A stretch of DNA of 17,084 nt from Spartobacteria bacterium (GTDB lineage Bacteria; Verrucomicrobiota; Verrucomicrobiae; Chthoniobacterales; UBA6821), in contig PLEU01000215.1 in the NCBI GenBank assembly GCA_003136515.1, forward strand, positions 823 through 17,906. Reading direction: 5' to 3'. Below are positions 1 through 6,495 of this stretch, piece after piece. Under the pieces are notes generated by a model. That model saw only the letters and a program-made list of their open reading frames with translations, had not been told where the DNA came from and did not search any database. The translations under genes and the position numbers were made by a program. Position 1 is the stretch's first letter. Each line of letters starts with the position of its first letter.

Positions 1-450
1 CCCTTCATCATCATCACCGCGCTTCCTGCCGCTCTGGCTGGCATCGTCTGGATTCTTTTCATCACCGGGACAACTCTGAGCGTTCCCGCCCTCATGGGAG
101 CAATCATGTGCATGGGGGTGGCCACCGCCAACAGCGTGCTCGTTGTAACCTTTGCCGATGAGAAGCTTGAGGAGTACAAGGATTCTTTCCGCGCCGCACT
201 AGAAGCCGGATATGCACGACTCCGCCCCGTGCTCATGACGGCCATCGCCATGATCGTTGGCATGATTCCGATGTCCCTCGCCCTAGGAGAAGGCGGCGAA
301 CAGAATGCCCCGCTTGGCCGCGCCGTCATCGGGGGGCTCATTCTGGCAACCGGAGCAACACTCTTCTTTGTTCCGGTGATTTTCATGATCGTGCGACGCC
401 GAAAATACCCTCTCTCCTCCAAACTCACACCCGATAATCATTTGACCTAA
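1..450 (+). CDS. RND efflux transporter permease, C-terminal fragment (5' end outside window)
   Basis: The reading frame is open from base 1, so only the last 149 residues of an inner-membrane, proton-driven RND pump subunit are present; a whole one is about 1,000 residues. Visible are the final transmembrane helices and the family-typical stretch ARLRPVLMTAIAMIVGMIPM, followed by GEGGEQNAPLGRAVIGG, which matches the conserved C-terminal region of AcrB/HAE1-like permeases. The protein ends in a basic, polar tail after the last helix. The adaptor gene begins 26 bases downstream on the same strand, so the two are probably co-transcribed. The order permease then adaptor is the reverse of the classic acrA-acrB arrangement. 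Substrate cannot be told from this fragment. I am confident of the superfamily. The drug/solvent (HAE) type is favoured over heavy-metal pumps because of the GEGGEQNAPLG motif. Confidence 0.93.
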   Translation, partial: PFIIITALPAALAGIVWILFITGTTLSVPALMGAIMCMGVATANSVLVVTFADEKLEEYKDSFRAALEAGYARLRPVLMTAIAMIVGMIPMSLALGEGGEQNAPLGRAVIGGLILATGATLFFVPVIFMIVRRRKYPLSSKLTPDNHLT

Positions 451-476
451 GCCCTTCCCAGTGGGACCCATTCCGT

Positions 477-1703
477 ATGAACTTCTATCAAACTGAGCCC
501 ATGTCTCCGCCGACCGAAGCATCGCCACCCGACACAGGGGACTCTCAGAATCCGCCTCCCGGTAGCCCGGGCGGCAGGAAGCCGCACCGCTGGGGCATCA
601 CCCATCTGTTGATCGTCGCTGGCCTCATCGCCATCGCCGTTATCGGCATCGTGAGCCGCTACTTCACCTCCAGGGAACTTACGGAGGCAGCCTACGCAGC
701 AGATACGCAGGTTGTCACCGTCACTCAACCACAGAAAGCCCCTGCCGTAGTAACTCTGGCCCTGCCAGGTCAGACGCAGGCCTTCACCCAAGCTCCAATC
801 TATGCCCAGGCAAACGGTTATTTGAAAAAGTGGTATTTTGACATCGGCGCGCGCGTCAAAGCTGGAGACATCCTCGCCGACATCGATACCCCGGCACTGG
901 ATCAGCAACTCGCTCAAGCACAGGCCAATCTCAAGCAGGCACAGGCTGCTCTCTGGCTCTCTCAGGCCACCTACGATCGCTACGACGGTCTGCTCAAGGC
1001 CAAAGTCATCTCCGCACAGGATTTCGATAACCAAACCGGCGACTATCGGGAAAAGGATGCTGCCGTGGACACCGACCAGGCCAATCTCGCGCAGGTGCAG
1101 GCTTTGCTGACCTTCAACAAAGTCGTGGCCCCTTTTGACGGCATCGTCAGTGCTCGCAACACCGACATCGGCGCCCTGATCAACTCCAACTCCGGCACGG
1201 CCCTCTTCACCATCGCGCAGATCAATCCACTTCGAGTCTATGTAAACGTACCACAGACACTCGCCGCCGCCGTGAAGCTCGGAACGAAGGCAGATGTGAC
1301 CTTTGACACGTTCCCCGGTAGGGAATTTCCGGCAGAGGTGGTAGCCACCGCCGGAGCGATCGATCCAGGAACCCGTACCCTCCTGACCCAATTAAGCCTG
1401 CCCAACAACAACGAGGAACTCCTCCCGGGAGCCTATGCTACCGTGCATCTCAAGATAGATTCGGGTTCTGACAATCTTCTGGTCCCTTCCAATGTCCTAC
1501 TCTTCCGCTCTGAGGGAGCCTCGGTCGGCGTGGTGGACCCCGATAACACCGTCACCATCCGGCAGATTAAAATTGGCCGCGATCTGGGGGAAAAACTCCA
1601 GATTGTGGAAGGACTGCAAGAATCCGATCGGGTCATCCTGAACCCCTCTGACAGTCTCACCAACGGGGAGGTTGTGAAAATCGCGAATACTCCAGGGCTT
1701 TAA
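477..1703 (+). CDS. RND efflux periplasmic adaptor subunit (membrane fusion protein, HlyD/AcrA family)
   Basis: This 408-residue protein would bridge the RND permease encoded just upstream to an outer-membrane channel. A proline-rich cytoplasmic leader (residues 1-37) precedes one membrane anchor (about 41-59). The first half of the lipoyl-like domain lies near 112-140 (GYLKKWYFDIGARVKAGD), an alpha-hairpin rich in Gln and Ala spans about 141-210, and the second lipoyl half follows from about 217 (APFDGIVSARNTDIGALI), then the beta-barrel and membrane-proximal domains. Length is normal for the family. No lipobox Cys is seen, so anchoring is by the helix rather than by lipid. Neither the start at 477 nor the in-frame ATG at 501 has a convincing Shine-Dalgarno sequence, and 477 is kept by default. 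No outer-membrane factor gene follows, so a TolC-like partner must be encoded elsewhere or upstream of the window. Confidence 0.92.
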   Translation: MNFYQTEPMSPPTEASPPDTGDSQNPPPGSPGGRKPHRWGITHLLIVAGLIAIAVIGIVSRYFTSRELTEAAYAADTQVVTVTQPQKAPAVVTLALPGQTQAFTQAPIYAQANGYLKKWYFDIGARVKAGDILADIDTPALDQQLAQAQANLKQAQAALWLSQATYDRYDGLLKAKVISAQDFDNQTGDYREKDAAVDTDQANLAQVQALLTFNKVVAPFDGIVSARNTDIGALINSNSGTALFTIAQINPLRVYVNVPQTLAAAVKLGTKADVTFDTFPGREFPAEVVATAGAIDPGTRTLLTQLSLPNNNEELLPGAYATVHLKIDSGSDNLLVPSNVLLFRSEGASVGVVDPDNTVTIRQIKIGRDLGEKLQIVEGLQESDRVILNPSDSLTNGEVVKIANTPGL

Positions 1704-1899
1704 AATGTAGGCGACACGCTTTGCCTCGACCCGTGAAACCCGAGAGTGCTCATCCCACTTGCCTTTCAGGGGGCTTCAGAGCTTCAAAATATGTCAAATT
1801 TGGAAGCCATCTTTCTTTGGAAGCGAAGGCATCCCCCGAAACTTTCTGCGAGGTATATTTGGGTGATCATTGTCCATTCAATAGGGCTGCACGGTTTCC

Positions 1900-1919
1900 C
1901 TCCCTTGCGGGGAGTTTTT
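1900..1919 (+). terminator. Putative rho-independent terminator between adaptor and exosortase genes
   Basis: CTCCC (1900-1904), a five-base TTGCG loop and GGGAG (1910-1914) form a perfect short stem followed directly by five T residues. It sits about 200 bases after the adaptor stop and about 60 bases before the exosortase start. It could therefore end the efflux transcript or act as an attenuator in the exosortase leader. The 278-base gap (1704-1981) holds no convincing gene; the short open frames in it look like chance. I could not identify a convincing promoter for the exosortase gene within it. Confidence 0.5.
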
Positions 1920-1981
1920 CTGATATAGGCTGTTTCGTGACTTTCGATGCCTCTCAATAAAGAACAAAGCAATTAAAGTTC

Positions 1982-3742
1982 ATGACTAGCATCCCACCAG
2001 TCACTTCTCCGACCAAAGGTGGCCTGCATCGTCGGATTTCACTTTCTCTGTGGCAGCTTGGATTAATTTTTTGTATCGGATTTGGCCCGTTGACGGGAGA
2101 ATTTTTTTTTAATCTCTGGAAATTCGAGATCCATCAATTTTTTCCGATCGCCTTATTAGGAGCAGCAGTGCTCGCTTGGAGGGGTCTTGCGGAAACGGAA
2201 ATGCCACTAAATCGCGGTTCCCCGTTCGTGACCCTCCCAATGATACTTCTCTATCTGGGGCTGCTGGCATGGGCGACCATGCTCTGGTCTCCATGGATAG
2301 GGGTTGTTGCCGTGCTCGCGGCCATTGCCGCTACAGTCTGGTGGATTGGGGGGGTGAGGCTGACAAAATCCCTGCTGCCTGCCTGGATCATGCTGCTCAC
2401 GGTGATTCCCCCACCGATGAAACTCGATACCCGTTTCGCCCTTTTTCTCCAACATTTGGCTGTGGCAGGAAGCAGTCGGATCCTAGGACTGATGGCAGTA
2501 CCGCATCTCCGAAGTGGCAACGTGCTGGAGATCCCCGGTCATCGCCTCCTTGTTGAGCAGGCCTGCAGTGGAATTAATTCAGTTCTCTTCATGACTTCGA
2601 TCTGTTTTTTCTATGCCCTCTGGCAGCGCCGTTCTTTTCCTTTTCTCATCCTACTCTACATCCTTACCCTCTCCGCTATTCTCTTTGGCAACCTGATTCG
2701 TATCACTTCGGGGGCTTGGATTCTCTTCAACTTCAATATCGATCTTCTCTCCGACGGGCGACACGAGACCCTCGGGTTGATCCTGACTGCACTTTACCTT
2801 CTCTTTATCATTGTCGCAGATGCCGTACTGGCTCGGATCTTTTGCCTCTCTGGAGGGGCGGAGAATCGAGAAATCAAGTGTCCGGTCAAGCTGAAATCAT
2901 TACTTGAAGCTCGTTCTTTAGGAGCAGGTGGTATTGTTGTGGTTACACTGCTTTTGATTCTTGGTGTCGGCCAGCTTTTCGCCTTTTGGGATTTTAATCA
3001 CTATAAAGAAAGTGAACGCCGCGTTGACGACAAGACAATGGATGGCTCCGCAAAATTCTCCCTCCCAGACGAATTGGCAGGATGGACTCTTCAATCCCCG
3101 CAGAAGCCTACTCCAGTTCGCACAGCCTTTGAAAAGGGGGTTTTCTCTCATATCTGGACATTTGAAAAAGACGGCTTGGTGGCCGTAATCTCTCTCGATT
3201 ATCCCTTCTATGAATACCACGATGTGCGCATATGTTATCTCGCAAACGGATGGAAGGTCGGGGAGTCGAAGCTCCATGCCGCCAGCAATTTAAACGATGT
3301 TATACCGTTCATGGAGGTGGAAATGTCTAAGGAAGGAGGGCTGAAGGGCCAACTTTTCTTTAGTACGGTTAGCCACAGTGGGCTCTGGCTTGATGAAAAC
3401 GGGGCCCGTGCCGCCTACGACGAACAGGGAAACACTCTGGAAGGGGGACTCCTGACACGAATTATTATGAGGATCCGCCGATCCACGCATTATGAGACAA
3501 CCTACCGAATCCAACTGCTTTCTTCGGCAGTAGATGGGCTTGACGACGGACAGCAGTATTCCGTCATCAACCTCTTCCAACAGGCACGATTGCTGCTCGC
3601 AAAGCAGTTTATCGTGGCACCAAAGATCGTACATGACACCAATGCCATCGCGCCGCTGGATCCAGATACTACCGGTTCCGATGCTCCAGCCGACTTGCCT
3701 TCCTCTTTCAAAAAAGGCATTCAGAATAGCTCCTTCCAGTGA
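1982..3742 (+). CDS. Exosortase/archaeosortase-family transpeptidase fused to an EpsI-like domain
   Basis: The product is a 586-residue polytopic inner-membrane protein expected to cleave and re-anchor PEP-CTERM proteins after export. The N-terminal half (about 20-290) has some eight hydrophobic helices and the three exosortase signature residues: Cys195 in QACSGINSV, Arg240 in FGNLIRITSG, and His261 in DGRHETLG. After a further helix (about 315-335) comes a soluble domain (about 350-550) with FYEYHDVRICYLANGW. This resembles the EpsI/DUF3485 domain, which is often a separate gene beside or fused to exosortases. The C-terminal tail is Pro/Asp/Ser rich. The stop codon overlaps the GTG start of the TPR gene, and a PEP-CTERM protein follows, which supports the role. 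The exact exosortase subtype is not assigned. There is no clear Shine-Dalgarno sequence; ATG 1982 is the first start giving the full N-terminal helix. Confidence 0.92.
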   Translation: MTSIPPVTSPTKGGLHRRISLSLWQLGLIFCIGFGPLTGEFFFNLWKFEIHQFFPIALLGAAVLAWRGLAETEMPLNRGSPFVTLPMILLYLGLLAWATMLWSPWIGVVAVLAAIAATVWWIGGVRLTKSLLPAWIMLLTVIPPPMKLDTRFALFLQHLAVAGSSRILGLMAVPHLRSGNVLEIPGHRLLVEQACSGINSVLFMTSICFFYALWQRRSFPFLILLYILTLSAILFGNLIRITSGAWILFNFNIDLLSDGRHETLGLILTALYLLFIIVADAVLARIFCLSGGAENREIKCPVKLKSLLEARSLGAGGIVVVTLLLILGVGQLFAFWDFNHYKESERRVDDKTMDGSAKFSLPDELAGWTLQSPQKPTPVRTAFEKGVFSHIWTFEKDGLVAVISLDYPFYEYHDVRICYLANGWKVGESKLHAASNLNDVIPFMEVEMSKEGGLKGQLFFSTVSHSGLWLDENGARAAYDEQGNTLEGGLLTRIIMRIRRSTHYETTYRIQLLSSAVDGLDDGQQYSVINLFQQARLLLAKQFIVAPKIVHDTNAIAPLDPDTTGSDAPADLPSSFKKGIQNSSFQ

Positions 3743-5652
3743 GCAGGGGATACAAACGCCGACGACGGCCTGCACGCGTCGTCCGGGACGAAGCTTATTT
3801 TTTGAGAAAAGCCCGGGAGAGGGCCCTCCTCGTGGCAATCCTGAAAATCACTTTTATCGCTGCGCTGTTCCTTGCAGTTAGTGCTCTTGCATTGCGCTGG
3901 GGATATAGGGCGCTCAGCAAGCATGAGAGTGCTCGTCTCGTCACGATGGCCGAATCCTTTCTGAAAGAGGGAAAGCTCAAGGAAGCCAACATGAGCCTCG
4001 ACACCGCGCTACGGGTCTATCCCAGCAATACGCAGGCCTTGGTAATGAGGGCACGACTCGCCTACAGTCAGAACGAGGGAAGTGATACGATCGCCTCCTT
4101 TGATCAACTCTTTGCCGCAAGGAGGCTTTCCATCTCCGATCTGCGCCCCTACGCACGGCTTGCCGCGACTCATGGCCGGTTGGATTTTGCCCAGAGGCTG
4201 GCGGATGCCCCCGATCCGAGGTTTGATCCTGCATTAAGCCATGTAATTCATGCTGACCTCCTAGCACTTCGAGGCAAGTATTCGGATGCTGAACAGGAAC
4301 TGCGCGCAGGTCTCAAGGTGGATACGGTGGATACAGCCCATATCGCGCTTATACAGTTCCTGTCGGCCCGAGATGAAAGCGATGCGACTCGGAAGGAGGT
4401 ATTCAGCCTTCTGAAGGATCTCAGCTCTCGCAACAGTGCTGTCGGAGCCGAAGCTATGGCCGATGCCCTAAACAATCCTGGATTGATCCCCGCAGGCGAG
4501 CAGGCTGAGTGGATCAAACTACTTCGTGCCCATCCACGAGTCAGTCCCCAGATGCTGCTAGTTGCCGATGCGGCGTCTGTTCGGATGGATCCTGCGTCAA
4601 GGCCCGCCGTGACGGAAGCACTTATTACCCGCCTTTCTCATGCATCCCTTGATGAGCGCATGCTTGGTGCGCGCTGGCTGATCGCCGAGAAAGAACCGGA
4701 GATGGTCTTCACCTTAATCAGTCGTGATCAGGCTTTTACAAACAAGGAGTCATTTCATCTCTGGCTCACGGCCTGTCAGTTGTGCAGTCGATGGGACGAT
4801 ATACTTGCCGCCCTTGAGGTTCCGTCTAATCCCCTGTCTTCGCTGACTCTTCAGCTTCTGAGGGCCGAAACTCTAAGTAAGGCGGGACGCAGTGCCGAGG
4901 CTCATGCAGCTTTCCAAGCAATCTGGGCCAGAGAGGGAAATAGGCAACCGGGTTGCTACGAGGTTATTGACTGCCTTGCCGCCCTTCCAAACAATGTGGA
5001 AAAGGAACTTTTCACCGAATGCTTTAGCAAACTTCTGAGTGATACGGCCACAGCCTGGCCCGCGCTGGAACAAGTCGTCGCCACTTTGCGCGTTCAACGG
5101 GATGCAACTCTCATCCGCCAGATTTACTCACTGGCTGCAGCATCCCCGGTTCTTGCCAATAATCCCGTGGTGCTCAATGCAATCGCCTATCTCGATTTGA
5201 TAATCAATCAATCCGCCGATCCAAGCACATTCGCCTCTATGCTTTCCAGAATCACGTCGAATCCTAACGAGATCTCCTTCCGTGCCACCTATGCACTTGC
5301 CCTACTGCTCTCCGGCCAGAAAGGAGAGGCCCTATTGCAGTTGCAGAAACTTCAGACCGTTGATCCCGCCAGATTGACGTCGGATCAATTGGCCATCATG
5401 GCTGGAATCCTGGCACAAAATGGCGATCAGATCCTCTCGCGACGCATTCAGACCGCAATTCCCAAGCAGACTCTCAGCGAACAGGAGTGGTTACTGCTTA
5501 ATAAAAATATGGCTTCCTTGGGGGCTCCTGCCTCACCTTCATCCCAATCATCTCCTGCAACAGCGGATATTCCAATCCAGACTATTTCAAATGCAAAACC
5601 TCGTCTATTCGAGGGATCTTCAACAAATTCATCTATTTCTCCAGGTCGGTGA
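3739..5652 (+). CDS. Membrane-anchored TPR-repeat protein of the exosortase locus
   Basis: The product has 637 residues. The start is GTG at 3739, overlapping the exosortase TGA as GTGA, which suggests translational coupling. A strongly basic N-terminus (YKRRRRPAR) and one hydrophobic segment (about 31-52) predict a signal anchor with the bulk of the protein on the outer face of the inner membrane. The rest is almost wholly helical with TPR-like units, clearest at about 63-96 (AESFLKEGKLKEANMSLDTA, then a YPSN-type turn). It ends in a Ser/Pro/Thr-rich, probably disordered tail from about residue 595. No enzymatic motif is visible. TPR proteins accompany several exosortase systems and are thought to act in export or assembly. 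A scaffold or chaperone role for the sorting machinery is inference from position. It is not obviously the proteobacterial PrsT protein. Confidence 0.82.
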   Translation: MSRGYKRRRRPARVVRDEAYFLRKARERALLVAILKITFIAALFLAVSALALRWGYRALSKHESARLVTMAESFLKEGKLKEANMSLDTALRVYPSNTQALVMRARLAYSQNEGSDTIASFDQLFAARRLSISDLRPYARLAATHGRLDFAQRLADAPDPRFDPALSHVIHADLLALRGKYSDAEQELRAGLKVDTVDTAHIALIQFLSARDESDATRKEVFSLLKDLSSRNSAVGAEAMADALNNPGLIPAGEQAEWIKLLRAHPRVSPQMLLVADAASVRMDPASRPAVTEALITRLSHASLDERMLGARWLIAEKEPEMVFTLISRDQAFTNKESFHLWLTACQLCSRWDDILAALEVPSNPLSSLTLQLLRAETLSKAGRSAEAHAAFQAIWAREGNRQPGCYEVIDCLAALPNNVEKELFTECFSKLLSDTATAWPALEQVVATLRVQRDATLIRQIYSLAAASPVLANNPVVLNAIAYLDLIINQSADPSTFASMLSRITSNPNEISFRATYALALLLSGQKGEALLQLQKLQTVDPARLTSDQLAIMAGILAQNGDQILSRRIQTAIPKQTLSEQEWLLLNKNMASLGAPASPSSQSSPATADIPIQTISNAKPRLFEGSSTNSSISPGR

Positions 5653-5667
5653 TAAAATCAGCAGATG

Positions 5668-5685
5668 GATTTTTTTAAAAAAATC
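5668..5685. repeat. Perfect A/T palindrome GAT7A7TC upstream of the PEP-CTERM gene
   Basis: Eighteen bases read the same on both strands: GA, seven T, seven A, TC. The palindrome lies in the gap between the TPR stop (5652) and the PEP-CTERM start (5725). A stem made only of A-T pairs with no GC clamp and no free T-run is a poor terminator. The run could instead be intrinsically bent DNA, an upstream promoter element, or a binding site. Function is unknown. Confidence 0.6.
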
Positions 5686-5724
5686 TTGTGCGCCTGCGCC
5701 AGTAGTGCACCTTATGGACTGTTA

Positions 5725-6351
5725 ATGAAATTTCGCCATCTCATCCTCGGTTTTATTTTTGCCGTCGGAACTTTCGGCTTGGCATCCACATCACATGCCC
5801 AGTCATCGGCAACCAATGGGCTGACTCCCATCTTCATCACCTTCCTTGATGAGGTTTCCAGCGGTAACAGCTTCGTCTACAACTACAGTATCGCTGCTTC
5901 CACTAACACTGGAAGTGATGATTTTATCGGCGCCAATTCTTCCGTTTATATAAAAAATCTTGGAGGTGTAACCAGTGTCTATGAAACCGGCTACACAGCC
6001 CAAACGAGTCCAGATTTTTATAATTTTTCATATGGTACCGGAGCTTCTCTTGGCACCAAAGCTACCTTCAATTTTAACAACTCAACCGATGGCATAGTTG
6101 GACAAACCTATTATTTTACTATCGTGAGCACTCAGCCCATAGGTGTTAATACCGGCCTTTACGCCACACAGAACCAAGATGATGGTTCCCAGGTGCAGGG
6201 AGGATTGATCAGCGCTCCTCTTCCCGTTTCCGCCGTTCCTGAACCATCCACCTTGGCGATGTCGTTCCTGCTCGGTGCCGGTCTTGTGACATTTCTTGCC
6301 CGTTGTTCTGAAAGAAAATTGTTTTTTGGATGGCGGGCATCGCTGTCCTAA
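5725..6351 (+). CDS. Small secreted PEP-CTERM sorting-domain protein
   Basis: Starting at ATG 5725 gives 208 residues with a classical signal peptide (MKFRHLILGF, hydrophobic core, probable cleavage after SHAQ at 26). An in-frame ATG at 5665 would add 20 residues that spoil the signal peptide, so 5725 is preferred. The mature part (about 27-165) is Asn/Ser/Thr/Gly/Tyr rich and probably beta-sheet, with no recognised domain. The C-terminus is a PEP-CTERM tag: VPEPS at 171-175, a hydrophobic stretch about 177-192, then RCSERK. An exosortase would cut at this tag. Unusually, ten more residues (LFFGWRASLS) follow the basic cluster, whereas such tags normally stop within a few residues of it. The gene follows the exosortase and TPR genes directly and is probably their local substrate. 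Role of the mature protein is unknown. Confidence 0.88.
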   Translation: MKFRHLILGFIFAVGTFGLASTSHAQSSATNGLTPIFITFLDEVSSGNSFVYNYSIAASTNTGSDDFIGANSSVYIKNLGGVTSVYETGYTAQTSPDFYNFSYGTGASLGTKATFNFNNSTDGIVGQTYYFTIVSTQPIGVNTGLYATQNQDDGSQVQGGLISAPLPVSAVPEPSTLAMSFLLGAGLVTFLARCSERKLFFGWRASLS

Positions 6352-6495
6352 TTAGCTGAGTGATCTAGTGCCCTGCTGGTTTCAGCATTGAGAGGTAATC
6401 CGAGCAAAGAGGGTAATATGCTGATCTAGGATTAAGTGAACGTGCTGTTTTGCGTGCAGCCGCGCCCAACATCTTACGAAACTACCTTTGGGTAA

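Noticed and set aside
447..1391. Long open frame of 314 codons on the minus strand
   Set aside because: It lies wholly antisense to the adaptor gene, which has clear domains; its translation is Gly/Arg/Cys rich with no recognisable motif.
1858..1935. Possible cyclic-di-GMP or other riboswitch in the exosortase leader
   Set aside because: No conserved aptamer motif could be matched; only the short hairpin with T-run is supported.
1721..1960. Possible small genes in the gap before the exosortase
   Set aside because: The overlapping short frames in both directions have no start signals or family resemblance and include the terminator hairpin.
6374..6387. Hairpin TGCTG-GTTT-CAGCA after the PEP-CTERM gene
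   Set aside because: It has only five pairs and no T-run, so it is not called a terminator; the 144-base convergent gap otherwise shows nothing.
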